Positions 11,301 to 26,300 of a stretch of 64,000 nucleotides of DNA are shown piece by piece. Position 1 is the stretch's first letter. Each line of letters starts with the position of its first letter. The notes under the pieces were generated by a model, which saw only the letters and a program-made list of their open reading frames with translations, had not been told where the DNA came from and searched no databases. Where the stretch lies: positions 5,772,589-5,836,588 of the forward strand of contig OX235268.1 of the NCBI GenBank assembly GCA_944472135.2, in the 5' to 3' direction. This DNA comes from Trichobilharzia regenti. Its lineage: Eukaryota; Platyhelminthes; Trematoda; Strigeidida; Schistosomatidae. The position numbers were made by a program, and so were the translations under genes.

Positions 11301-14300
11301 GAATCACTTCTCCAGCCTGGATAACATCCGAAAAAAATCTAGATAGAAAAGAGAAAAAAGCAACAACAACAACAACAATAGAAAAAAGCGTCAACTCACC
11401 TTCAAGAGCTGCAACTGCACGATCTCTAGCCTTCGTGACAGCTTTTTCAGGACTACGTGATTTTGATCTGTCATGTCTACCAGAAATTGGATTTGGTCTA
11501 TAAAATGTGTGTACACACATAAATGGAAGTAGAAGTGAAAAAATAATGTTATCTTAGTGTTATATTTAGGTGTGTGTGTGTGTGTGTGTAGGGGGGTATC
11601 ATTACATAAAAAAGACGACAGTATTACACCCGATATCTTATAAATAATCACTTCAATGGGTGAATGCATTTTGAACACAGAGGAATTCAATTAAAGCTAC
11701 AAAGAAAGGGGCTCGAACACTATGTCTATGTGGGAAATATGACAGATGAATGCAACAAGTACCTGTTTCTTTTCTTTGTCCTTCTCTATAATCCGAATAA
11801 TACTCACCATAATAGATGGCTCACGAGTAATTTAGAGAGAACGTTACCTATCACACCATCTAATAACAATAATTTACAGTGGTTCATGAAGACGAGCCAT
11901 TTAATGCCTAGTGTTCAATCAAATTATCCAATACATTCCTGCAAAAAGGAGGACAATTACTAGCCCAAATAGTCGTAACGTGTCTCTGACCACAGGCAGA
12001 GTACAGAATGATACGGGTTCCAATCTCTCAAGGGATATAAGTTCCTTTAAGATAACGCCTTATTGGACTGGTGATTGTGTCAGCCAACAAGCAGGAAACC
12101 TAGATCTCGCGGCATCGCTTCCCTCCCGGAGATTACATCCAACCATCTAATATTAGCGGCACAACGGCACATGCCAAGTGATCCACAACGGAAAACTCAG
12201 CAAGGCGTTTGGAGTAAACACAGGAGTCAGACAAGGGTGCTTATTATCACCAATGATATTCCTAATTGTGGTGGACTGGATTATGCGTCAGACAGTGGGA
12301 AACGAGAAGACAGGGATATCCTGGACCGACGTGAAGTACCCAGAAGACCTGGATTTCGTGCGCGGATGATTTATGTTTGATGTCACACACAATCGAAGAC
12401 TTACAAGCGAAAACCGACAAACTGGTCGAAGAGGCAGCCGGCGAAGACAGGACTCCAGGTGAACATAGACAAGACGGAGGTTATGAAAATAACCAACCAA
12501 CAGCATCAACAACATCCAACGTCAATCACCATCAACGGGAGGGATTTGAAAGAGGTTACTTCATTCATTTATCTAGGGAGCATTGTCTCAACTACAGGAG
12601 GAACGGACGAGGATGTCAAATCGAGCGAGAATCGGGAAGGCCAGCGAGAAACACATTCATCAACCTGAAATCAATCTGGAAATCTTCGTCACTCAGCCAG
12701 CATCAACAACAAAATTCGGATTTTCAATACAAACGTAAAGCCAGTTCTTCTATACGGATCAGAAACTTGGCGAGGGGTCACAAAGAATATTTCCAACAGC
12801 CTGTTGCAGACCTTTATTAACAACTGTCTTCGCTCAATACTGAAGATCAGATGGCCGGAAAGAATCACCAACAAGGAATTATGGGAACAAACAAAGCGAG
12901 AACCAATCGCCCAACAAATATGCAGGAGAAAGTGGAGATGGATCGGACACTCACTGAGGAGACCGCTGGGTGACATCGCGCGCCAAGCCCTCGAGTGGAA
13001 CCCGAAAGGGAAGCGGCGTGTGGGACGTCCAAGGGTGACATGGAGGAGATCGTGTGAAGAGGAGTTGAAACAGTATAGACTAACATGGATGCAGGCGAAA
13101 AGTACAGCAGAGGACAGAAGAAAATGGAGACATGGAGTTGAAGCCCTATGTTCCACTAGGAACCCAAGGGAGCAATAATAATAATAAATCTAATATCAGC
13201 AGTTCACAGTGCACGGTGACAGCAAGCCATCCAGCTTGTTGGTTGCAAAGTGAAACTACGCTGACACTTGAAAAAAGACTTTCCAAGGTATCTATATTTG
13301 AAATGTGTTTCAAACTCGAATCGGATATCCATGTGAAGATTATGAGGATACTAGCAATAGATTAGATTAGAGATGATAAGACAAATACAGAACTTAATCA
13401 TATCGCAAAAAGAATCCTGAATGATTTAAAGATATTAAACAACAATCCACTAGGATGGATATTTCGTCGTGTCTGGGACTCGTCATCTGGGTGTACGTGC
13501 ATTCCCCCTGAGTGGTATTCCCACTGAGGCTCAAACCCAGTGCCCATCGTTTCCAACACCAAGGCGTTATCCACTAGACCACCTTTTGTGCAACGGATAT
13601 CAGTAACTATTTAATTCAATTCGGACTTTCCCGGAGATTGACTGAACCGTAGTGCTCGGCGGCCTGAGGTTGACATGTCAGCTACTTATGTAGATGATTC
13701 AATTATTCAAATTTAAGTAAATTGGAGGATGGTGAATAGTAGGAGAACCCAGGTGACTCCAGTTGACGAACCCCGAGTGGGAAGAAACGCGCATCCTGGA
13801 TTCCACTGCAGCCAGTCCCCATCCACCAATTGACTTCAAATTAAAAATAAGACATCGTAAGAGTAAGACAAATCCACTGCCTATTATCATCGGTGATATT
13901 CCTAACTGTCATAGACTGCATTACGTGGAACATCATGCATGGGAAGGGCAAGAAGACAAGAATACGTTGGACCGAGAGGAAGAGCCTCGACGATCTGCAC
14001 TTTATGGATAACTTATGTCTAATGTCAAACAAACTTGAAGACTTACACGAGAAAACCAAAAAATAAGTGGGAGAAGAGTCAAGCAGCAAAGACAGGGTTT
14101 CAAGGGAGTTTGGAGAAGACAGAGTTGATGAAGATAACTGACCAACAAAAAGCACTAATCAACACAAACCGAATAATTTTGAAAGAATTTACCTACTTCA
14201 CGTACCTCAGAAGCATCCTTTGAACTGCATGCATTTGGAACACATGAGGATATCAAGATCATAATCGAAAAGGCTAGACAAACCATCATCACTTAGAAAT

Positions 14301-17300
14301 CAGTTCATAAATCTTCTGTACTCTACATAAGGAGCGAAAGTTGGATTTTCAACGTCAATGTTAAGTCAGTCAGTGCTTCTGCATGCGTCAATAACTCGGC
14401 GTGTGCATCACGAAAAGTATTTCTAACAGGCTGTTGGAGACTTTTACCAACAAGTGTCTTCACTCCACAATGAAGATCGAATGGCCAGAAAGAATTAACA
14501 ACGAAAAACTGAGAACTTACTGTCCAACAAATATGGTGAATCTGACGCACGCTGAGGAGACCGCTTTTTCAGACTGGCAGCTCTCAACGTACAACTTTGC
14601 AAAGATGTGCAGCAGTTCGACTTGCCACACTTCATATACCATAAAAAGCAAGAGAAGAGAGTAAAGTTGGATAACATCACACGCCAGGCCATAGTCTAAG
14701 TGGAGCCTGAATGGGAAATGATGAGTGGGGCCCAGGTCTGAGGGTCACATGGAGCATATCGTGTGATGCGGAGGAGATCAGATAAAGAGGACTGTAGAAA
14801 ATAGGATCAAAATGGAGACCAAGGGAGCAACAATAAGAATAATAGTCCAGCAATGGATAGTGTGAGTTTTTAACTAACTGCTCAGGATGTCTGAACCAAT
14901 AATAAAAACAGGATTCGAACACACACACACACACAAGTCGAACAAAAAAGTTGATTTTCACCAATCTTAAAACAGTTTTTCTAAACTAAACCGGGAAAAA
15001 AAACACCAGCCAAAACAAATTGCATGAAATAACACACCTTTAAAGAGACATATGTGTTTCTTTATGCTTAAAAATGTGCATGTAAGGAAAAACAGGTTTC
15101 AGATTTTTTATAAATAACTAATCACTAGCTGCGGTGTATTACAACAGTCTTGACACCTCTTTCGTGTATGAGACCAGAGTTAGTTGTTAAATAAATTTTG
15201 TTAGGTAGAAACTATACGTATGCATGTTATCATTAAATACACACAAAGGGAAACACTATGGGCATCAACAAATGTTTTATCATTATTGTTCCCTTGGATT
15301 CAACAATGTATATTCATTGTGTTATATTTTCTGTTCTTCTTTTCAGCTGGGCCCAAGATTACAGATAATCTCTCATCTCCTTTTCGCATGATCTTTTTCT
15401 CTCTTACCCCCCCCCAGACGACCCACTCTTTGTTCCTCATTCGGATTCTAATGAAGGGATGGTCTGGTTCGCGATGTCATTTGATGGGTTTTTCAAGGCA
15501 TGGCCAATCCAACCAACCTCCATTTCTACCTGCACATCTGTTGCACAGTTGGTTCCTCATGGGTTGGCTCGCTCCCAGAGATCCCTGTTGTTGATCTTTC
15601 CTGGCCGACCATCTGGTCTTGGGAGAAGTATTGAGCGACAACAGCTGTTGATTGATGAAGGTTTGTAATTTTTTCGAAGTGTCCTTCGTGACGCGGCGTG
15701 GCGCCAAGTCTCTCATCCGTATGTATAGCGAGTAGTACTGACTTCACACTGGAGTTGAAAATCCCGATCTTGTTTTTCTTGCTGAGTTCTGTTGATCTCC
15801 ACACAGACTTGAGAATTATGGAAGCTTACCTTATTTTCCCGATCCTCGCTGCTTTGATATCCTCAACAGTTCCGTCCATCTGTATTTGATGGAGATGTTA
15901 CCCAGTTTGTTAGGTATGAGAAGTTGCTTTCGTTTTCAGATTTCTCCCATTTATATACTGATTGTTGCTGTTTACTGTTGACCAGGAATCTTCACCACCT
16001 ACCTTTGTTTTCTCTATGTTCACCTGAAATTGTATCTTCTCTACATGCTTCTTCTATCGTCAACTTGTTACTTTTCACTTGCATATCTTCCAGTGTTTGT
16101 GGGAAATCAGACATATATCATATCGTCAAAATGTAGATCCTTCACGTTTTTGGGTGGGTCCATTTCATGCCTATCTTCACGTTTTCAGCTGTTTGTCTGT
16201 CTGTCTGTCTGTCGCATTATCAGACTTCTTAAGCCTCGTATTAAGGAAAGGTAGGTTAATTAAAACACAACACGTATGTGAGAAAGGCTTCATATCTGGT
16301 GGAGGAAGGGGGCAATATTCTACTAACGATTTTAAGTCATTTTGAACTGTATTAAGCTGACAATCGGAAAATAGGCAGAAGAAAATGAACTAATGGGGGT
16401 TTTGATATGTATCCATTCATATATATATATATATATATATATGTTGGTCTCTCTTTCTGTTTGCTCGCTTAGTCTGTGACCATTTCACTTGTATGAACCT
16501 GTCTCCTTTAACAATGTATATTCTCCTTATATTATATATAATATGAGTGTTTGTTGACAGTCCGTTGCTTGGTGACATATATCCATATATGGTGGTTGTT
16601 GACATGTCTGCTATATTTCGCTATGTATATATGGATCGATACTTCATTATAATTAGCCATTCATGTTAAAACTGTCTAATGATTTGTTCACACACTTGTC
16701 TGGACGGTCATGTATATATTTCGTTCCGACAATTTGTGTGACTTACTTTAACTTACTTTGGTGTGATGCCACTATTTGCATTCTCCTTGTGTTTGGAAAA
16801 TGGAAGTATCATCGCAAACCTAGTGGTCTTCTGATTTCCGCCTTCTTGCGTCAGGACTATTAAATTCTCGACCAGTTCATAACAATAATTTAGCGACTAG
16901 TACATAACAGGTTTATACAAAGAAATTTGAACAGAAGTGCAGGCAGTTCGAGTTTGTTACACACCACTCCCTCCAATGTACCACACAAAGTCAGACAAAA
17001 AAAAAGACGGAAAAAAAGACGGATTCGAAAGAACAATTATGTGCTGAAATATGAGGGATGGGAGAAAGAAAGAACAGTAACACAGAGAAATAAAAAATGA
17101 GGGTTTAATGAATATGGGGAATCACAAATATAATGAATACATCTGTACCAGACATCTGACAACAAGGATTTTGAGCCATACCGTCGGCAATAGTCTCCAG
17201 ACTTCATTGGTTCTTAGAAAACTGAGAATTGCTTAAATTAACTGTCAACAATTTCATAGACTCATGACAAGTTTTGATTTGACCACTGCCACACTAGCCT

Positions 17301-20300
17301 CTTTTCTAATCTGATCCATCCTTTGTCAACTAATATTGCCCGTCATTGACGAAGGCAATCGACGGCTAGACATGCGTAACACATATCCTAACCATCCCAG
17401 TTTATGTGACTTCACAGCCTCGTCTAATGATGTCACCTCCTTACCTAACATTCAACCTATGCCTAACCTAACTATTTATTGCTCACCTAATTATACCACT
17501 TAACACACACCTAGGGAGAGATAGAACGCAGATACCTATTATGATCAAAAACAGCTATCCTAGCCTTTTCGTATCTTTCACTTTCGATAGCCACATTTCA
17601 CAGTCAGTCATAAAGGAGTATGGAGAAAACTGGTGAGCAGTAGTATACGCGTACTTTGATCGGTAGCTAGATGGTTATCACATGTCTACTCCAGAGATGG
17701 AGTAAGTTGTATCCATCAACTGTGAGATTTTATCAACAATCATTCCGGTGGAGCTGGTGCAACTTCTTGAAGCTTGAAGTCGATGTAGCCTAAGTCCTGT
17801 AGCATCATCTTATATTTGACACGAGTAAATTGAATCCCAAACATCCAGAGATTCCTGCTCAAGATGTTCAGCATCTTTACCTAGAAGAATTATATCATCC
17901 ATATATTCTAAGCTCATGATTTTTCTGATTGCGGTAGATTGGATAATGCGGTAGACACACAGCGGGCAACGAGGAAACAGGCATAAAATGGATCCTCATG
18001 AAAAACTTGGAGGATATGGATTTCGACGACGTGATATATGTCTGGTTTCACACAAACACTGGAAGATATGCAAGTGAAAAGCAACAAGTTGGCGATAAAA
18101 GAAGCATGTAGAGAAGATAGAATTTCAGGTGAACATGGAGAAAAAAGGGGTAGGTAATGAAGATTCCTGGTCAACAGTTAACAGCAACAGACAAGAGACA
18201 GCAATCAGCATAAATGGGAGGAACCTGAAAGAAACAACCTCCTTTATCTACCTACCTGGGAAGCATCGTCTCAACTACAAGCGAACGGCATTGATGAAGG
18301 TATGAAAGCGACGATTGGATAAACAAGGCGAGGTTTCAATACTCTAAAGTCTTTGTGAAGATCAACAGAACTCAGCATCAAAAATAAGATCAGGATTTTC
18401 AACTCCAATGTAAAGCCAGTCAGTGCTACTCGGTATACGGATCAGAGACTTGGCGCATCATAATGAGCATCTCAAACAAATCACAGACCTTCATCAACAG
18501 CTGTCTTCACTCAATACTCAAGATCAGATGGCCGGCCAGTAAAGATCAGCAACAGGGATCTCTGGCAATGAGCGAACCAACCAGGAACCAATTGTGAAAC
18601 AAATCTACAGGAAGAAATGGAGATGGATTGGCCATACTCTGAGGAAACCATCAAGTGAATGACATCACTAGACAAGCCATTGCTCGAGTGGAACCCCAAA
18701 AGGGAAGCGGTGAGTTGGTCGTCCCATGGTGGGGTGACTTGGAGGAGGTTATGCATAGAAGAGGAGATGAAAGCATGTGGGTTGCAGACTTGGAGTCAGG
18801 TGAAAACTCTAGCAGAGAACCGAACGCAATGTAGACGCGCAGCTGAAGCCCTATGTTCCTCTAGGAATTAAAGGAAATAATAATATAATAATATTCTAAG
18901 CCAACAAGATAATACCCTGGTAACAGGAAATGGATTGGATATACGACGCTAGGTCTTAGAAAGTAGACATCCGAGGGTGACATGGAGGAGATGTACTGGC
19001 AAAGTCCTATATTCCAATGGGGAGGGAACCCAAAGGAACAATAATAATAATAGTAATCAACAATAGTGTGTTAAGCAGTAAGAGAAAAGGTAAGAAAAAA
19101 GCAAGCCATCCGCCACATGTTATGAACAACACCCCAGCCAACCGTCTTTGCTTCTAAACAGCATTAGCGAGCATATAAACAATAAACACACAATGCATGA
19201 ATTGTTTTATGATTAGTTTTTATTTTGTCATCAACTTACACAATATGAGGGAAATGAAATTTCCGCATAGCCATACCTAGATTACTATATATTTTTGTAA
19301 AACAAAGTGATTTTGCAGGTAAATTACAGAAAAGGTGTTGGTAGAGAAACTTAGAGGATATATATATATATATATATATATATGTATTCAGAGAACCATA
19401 GAAACCCCGGGAACACTGGATATCCCATATTAGTTTGTTTATTAGATATATCACACAGTGAGTGAAACAGTATTAGTATTTACTGGATGACACTCTTTCG
19501 AGCAAAATTTATTATTGTTCATAATCATGCCATCAATTATAATCACACGACTTTGAAACTTGAGGTTTATAGTTTTCTTTGTCCTCTCCTATTTGTCGTC
19601 GTTGGGGTAGTAGAATTTTCCAGATATCTGGGTGGACAGGTGTTGAATCATTCCTATTACATGTATTCGATAAACAAAGCTTCTGTTATCAATCTATTCC
19701 TCCATCCACCCTGTGACATTAGACTTTAAAACTGTCATCCTATCCCATCCCATCCTATTGTATGGTTGTGTGTGTAATTGCATGTAGTGCTATCTACGGC
19801 TGAACTATTCGCTAGAATTCTTATCTTATTTGGGTCAACCAATCTAGATTTTGCTGATAGGTTTTTATGTCCGGCTAGTCTGATTCACTGACCCTGTTCT
19901 ACTAGTTTAACCTATGTATTTGACCTGACTGACAATCATTCCAGCAGGCAGGATATTCGATAAACTAAATTGTTTTGCTTTAAAGGCTCCACAGGATTGA
20001 TCCTTTAACCGACAAAGCTTGTTTCTAATTGAGTTTGTGGGTGGTTTTCGAGGTTCCTTCCTTGTATGGAATTACTACTGATGATTTAGATTCCTTATTG
20101 TTGGTGTTGTCTTGCGCTCATTTGACATACATGTCGACATTAATATTATTATTATTATCACTATCGCTATTATCATTATTTATTTTATTTTTACATTTAC
20201 TTACATATTTCTTGACTAATTTATCCGGGTAATAATTAAGTTTCAAAGCTTATTTTATGTGTATCATTTCCTGTCTTAGATTTTCCTTGGTACTACTTGG

Positions 20301-23300
20301 TTTATGGGCTCTGTCACCTAAACATTTTGAAACGTTATCCAGTAAATAACACTGTTTCACTGACTGTGTGATATATCTAATAAATAAACTAATATGGAAT
20401 TACTTACTACCACAGTGCCCAAGTTTTAAACATATATTAACACTGGATATCCGTTTTGTCCCATATTGGAGTTATTCGCCAATTGAAGAAAACCACAATA
20501 TCATCGGTATACGAAGCCGGTTCATTGGCCATTCAATCTTACTTGGTTAATGGTCTTCAATGATGCATGAATGCCTCCAGGGTGCAAGAGAGCTCAATTG
20601 CTAATTAATAATACGATCGATAAGCGTCCTGGTTCACCGCCATGATATTTCATCAAATCATTCTTAGTTACTCATGATGACATTCCAAGGAGCGCTACTA
20701 TCATCACACAACATTTATTGGACTGTAAAATCACACGGTGACGTTGAGTAAAAGCTTTATATAATTATTACTAAACAAGGTAATAAAAAAGAAACAGGTT
20801 TCGATTTCTCTGAAACCAACGCAATCAGATTAAATAAGTCGGCTATGTGTACACAAGGAGACAGTAGTTCGGCTTAAATCTACCTTGGTAGCGCAGTTTT
20901 TTATATTTTACTTTTATAAGTTTTCTTCCCTTCCATTGTTATCAATATTATTTTATCTGACATACTGTTGTGGTGAGAGCAGACTGTTAGCCAATTGGTA
21001 GACACCAATTTACGTCAATGTCTAGGTCATTAATATTCGCCGTGAGAAAATATGAACAAGGCTGATTCAACAACCAATCACAGCAGACTTAACGTGGGTA
21101 AATACGATTCGCAGATATATGGCCCCACTTTCCGAGAAATCTCGAATAAGCTATAATAATGTACATGAAATATATATAAATACGTGCTGATTTTCGTAAT
21201 AAAACGATCTGTTGCCGGCCCTTGTCTTCTGTTGTTACACCGTTAGTTTTCTTCGGATATTTATAATAAATGGATGAGGAAGTTACAGAATAATTTTTGG
21301 TCAAGGGTCAAATTAACAAAATTACAATTGAGAAATAAAATGCCTTGAGAAACAGGGGGATGAATAAAGCTCAGACAAAGTAGAATCACAATTACTGGGA
21401 AGATTGACACTGATTGTGCAATTAAGGGTTAGACATGTAGAAATAACAACAATCGACAGAATATTTGGATAACAAAATCTAGTGGGATCATAATTAATGT
21501 GACGAATATAATTATATAACATAAAATATTTGATCAAACCTATCAAAGGGAGTGAAATAAAGACATCTAGGCATAGCCGAGGGGCAATAGCCATCCAAAA
21601 GCTCAAACCTACGTTATGTATCCAAAAGAAATATGTCCAACCCTTATCCCTGCCATGGTCACAATAAACAGGTAATTGTATTAATAGTGACTACTACTAT
21701 TCCATTACCTTTTTAATCCAATCTTCCTGTTTATTCGTGCTATTTTTAAGTTTTTCTTAATCCCTATTTACACTACCATATTTTCATATTTGAACTTCCT
21801 GTCTATTTTGCCATTTTTATTATTTCTACATATTTAATCCCTAACTGCATAGACAATTATTCGTCACATTAGTTTTCTTATCCGAACCCCTAATTGCACA
21901 ATCAGTGTCGGTCTTCTCAGTTATTATGATGCTACTTTGTCTGAGCTTTATCCGTTTCACTTTTATTTCTTCGGATAGTTGAGTATGTTAAATTTATTTA
22001 TTTGTGTTTTAACCGGAGTTTCCTTGTGTGTTTTAATATAATTACTGAACCTAGATGTTTATAATCGTCTTAATTCTACACACTACAATAACCCCAGTTT
22101 ATGTGTTTATGTATGTAGTACTACGATGAATATTATTCACTTAATGATGACGTTAACAGATAATGATCACTCACAACTTATCGATCATGAATTGTTCTCC
22201 ACCCCCACTCGATTTAATTTCTGTACCTCATTACCCCAATGTTACTGACTTGACCAATGCTCAATTTCTAGTCATTTACCTTACATCATTCAATGTGTTT
22301 GCTCAATTTCAGTTCTAATTTAAATGGCATTATTCCCTACCCCACTTCTACTTAGTCTCTCTCTACCTGTAATTACCTCTGTTGCTACCCTGACCTAAGT
22401 CGAAACATTTTAGTCAATTATATTACGTCATCTAACTTACAAACTAACTCAATCTTACTTTAGTTACTGTCTAATTAACCTTGTTTCTATATTAGATCAT
22501 TCTTTTATTACCTGATCAATTATCTAAACTTGACAAACCTCATGTACACACAAATTCACAAAAATAATGATTTATAAATGCAATTGTAAAGCTATGTGAA
22601 TGAGTTCGCCGCGGAGAAGAGTCCCTTCACTGAACGACTTCTCTTTTTCATAATTGTGAATTCGTTTCCCTTGTTACACTAACTCTCCCGACCAACAACT
22701 GCTACCTTGGCGTGGTGGTCGGGCTTGCACATCGCGGTGACCCAACAAGCTGCACTGGCTGGAACCAATGTTCCTGCAGGTCCTATCATGTCAGGAAGGT
22801 TGTTAGGATAGCGATTAGACTAAAAGCAGTTACCGGCACAATGTAAGAATTTTTTCCCATCATACTGGGGTCTTTGGGCAAAGTTGTACTGCTGGGGAAG
22901 AGGGGTGTAACAGCAATAAGGTGTTTGTCTCCCTCAAACGACCAGCATGCCAGTCGGCTATGCTGTCCTCTCCACTCTGAAGACAGGTGGTTGAAAAAAG
23001 GTCGACCCCAAAAATTGTACATCCCGAATTACCCTACCTACGGTGGTAAGTTTACTAATACGGAACCAATTCCAGAAACCAGTTCATACAGGTCGTATGT
23101 GAGCGGCCTCAAGCAGTTGTCCCCTGGACTCTGCGGTCACGCAACACTAATCCTGTTTCTGTTTCAGGTACCCGAAGAATCAAGCAACTTTCACGGTGTG
23201 GGCAGCCGGGAAGTAACAACCGCTCACACACTTCCAAAAGCACACTTTTACTGTTATACTAACTCTAAGTCAGATCTCTTTACATAGACAGTGACATCCG

Positions 23301-26300
23301 ACAGTTACATATTTATAAGAATGAAATCAAAGGGAAAAACACAGCTATCTTAAAGATGGGTATCAGTTCTCCAGCTACCGAATAGATATCAGACAAGACA
23401 CAAAGTAACTCATCGCTTCTAAATAATCTCAAAAAGTTTCCACAAAGTAAAATATCTTACCGTTTAGGTCGACTTGGTGGTTTCGGTGGAGGCGGAGCAA
23501 CACCCTTCTTATCTGTTGCTGTTGTCGTTGGTGTCTTTAAATTGAATGTTACCGAGCTACTACTAATATTGCTGCCGGGTGGTTGTGTTGGTGGACGATA
23601 AGGTTTAGCTCTGTATGTTCCACCGAATACACGACTCCATGTTTTGGAGTCTAAACGTGCACATGCCAACCGGTAGAGGATAGATGTATCACGAGTGTAT
23701 AAAGCATAAACAAGTAGACCAAAATAGGAGGCAGCTAAAGCTTGAGCTAGCAGGCCAATTAATCGACGCCGGTCAACCGACTGAATGACTACTGGAGGTG
23801 TTGATAGCATAGCAGATTCCCCACGTTCGGATAAATTTTGTGCTGATGATGCAATACGCATCATATGACTCGGATGGATGGCACTGGTTTGTATCTGTGG
23901 ATCAGTATAACTCTTCAAGCATGTAAGACCTAAAACAAAACAACAAAAAAGTATAACGAGAATATATATATATATTTTTTAAATTTTTTGATTACAGCTT
24001 GATTCCACACTGTATTTTTGGTACAAGTATGGAATTTTCAGCATGGATATCGGTAGCCCAAATTTTGCAGGCTGACCATTGATATCAGGTGTGCGTCGGC
24101 GAGGGCTCGAACTCCGGACCATGTGCATGGTCGGCGAGAGTCCTAACCACAATGGAAGCATTACACAGTAGGAATGGAATTAAGATATTTTCTGATTAAA
24201 ACAGGGCATAAAAGTGAACAATATTGTTGTTTTCAATAAGATCTTCTTAAGGGGTTATACATAAAAAATAATTTAACCAATGACCGTGAGTTTGTGGATC
24301 AAATAATAATAATAATTTAACAAAAGTAAGCTTGTAGAGATTTTATTTCTTTGAAGTTTGAGCAAGGATTTATATCAGTTGGAGAACCATTGAAAAAAGG
24401 TCACGGATTACTGGACAGATATGTCGTCATCGACTCCTGAGACTCATTGTAAGTACGCATCTACCACAGGGAATCGAACATCGGACCTTACGGTTACAAG
24501 GCCAGCTCATAAAGCATTCGATAAACTCTTGAAAAGTTTTCAAGTATTGGATTTGTAGGGATTTTTGTTTGGTCGCATGGAGGATTTCATCATGAGCTGA
24601 CATCAGTTAGCAAGTATATTCCTAAATGGCTCCAGAAGCAAATAGAATCTCCAGAACCCATTAATGGTCAGAACAGACGACAGTCTAGCTCCTCTATTGT
24701 GAAACATACTATGGAGACAGGACATAAAATTGATGTCACCACACGTCTTTTAAACCTATCTATAAAATGTGTTTGAACAGCAATCTAAAGTTTGTAGAAG
24801 CCCTAGCTGGCAATTAGGAAGTTATATGCGATCAAAGCAACAATTCGTCCTCACACTAAAACCTTCTTTGGCAAACTTTGTTTTGATACTACCCACGGTA
24901 GATGTCCTATTACCTCTCTTTATTGGTTTAGTGACCTGCATTGTTATTTTCACCTTCTGTGTGTCCTTTTAACTTGACCTAAGTAGTCTATTTTCTCACC
25001 TATTAACTACTTTATTAACCAGCTCATGATCAAATCCTCCATGCAATCAAACAAAATCCCTACAACAAACCAATACTTAAAAAAAATTCATCTGGTGCTC
25101 ACTAGTGACTGGCCCTATTCAGGCAGTTAACCTGGGGTTCTAGTGGGAAGCCGTGACCAGTAGGGTACAGCAGGTTGAAGATGAGGCAGCAACTCATCGA
25201 AGAAGACATTTCGAAATGATCGCGCTATGTCATGAATTGGCAGAAGTTAGAATTCAAGGACCATTGGATCGGGTCCCAGTGGCTGAATGGTCTACAAGCT
25301 CACTGGCCTTGTAACCAGAAGGTCCTTGGTTCAACTCCAGTGTGTGCGTACTGTAAAGACTCCCAAACTAGGCTGATGAAACAGCTGTCCAGTCCTCTGG
25401 CAGGTTTTTCAATGGTTCTCTAACTGATGTCAGCTCATGATGAAATCCTCCATACAATCTTGAAAATTTATCTGATGTTTGCTAGTGACCAGTTGTTGCA
25501 CGACGAAGTTGACTGTAGTTCTACTGAGAAGTCAGTCATGACCAGTAGGATTTCACCCTGTCGGAAGTGAGGACAAATTACTCGCCGGTGACATTGGCTG
25601 GAGCCAGTCGTACAAAGAAATGAATGTTCAAATGTTCAGACGACTGCCTGAATGAGGAGCTTAAGATTATTAGAGAATTACTTAGAAAAAACATGGTTAT
25701 CTAGACAAATTCGTTGAGAAAAATATGAATTCAGCAACTTAGGACAGTCAGTATGGCTACAGTTCCGAAAAAACCAATATTCATAAAACTGCAGCTCCTT
25801 AGTGACAATATCAGCGAAATAATAACACAACGACTGAAGAATGCAGTTAAAAGAGCTTATTATTATGCAGCAGAGATACGTTGTCTCTTCACAACCAACC
25901 ACTCCTATACTACGTTCGAGAAATAAAGATAAACTACCTAAATTTGCCTCTTCTGTGTGTATCTACTACCAGCTACATTGGGTGCACAATTAGGCAGGTT
26001 CATCATCGTATTTCCGAACATCATCCAACATGGTTAAGCAAAAGACAAACAAGATCTATTCGTAGCTAGCTCTGTTATAGCACACCTTGTAGATAGTGAG
26101 CATAAGGTTGACGTTAATACAGCACATTTAAAATTATTTATCGCATTCTTACTAATCTTAATTTTGCTCTACGAGTTCGTCTTCTACATACGACAGCTGA
26201 AACCATAGGAATCCACCTGAAGAACAAGCCAAACCTGTGTCTGTTCAGGAGAAATTTGTACATTCACTTTCCTTACCTTCCTTGGCCATCGTGACATGAA

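Noticed and set aside
25350..25385. GGCTGATGAAACAGCTG as a possible hammerhead core
   Set aside because: CTGATGA is present, but no stem II/GAAA arrangement or closing stem I follows; it belongs to the group 3 SINE tail.
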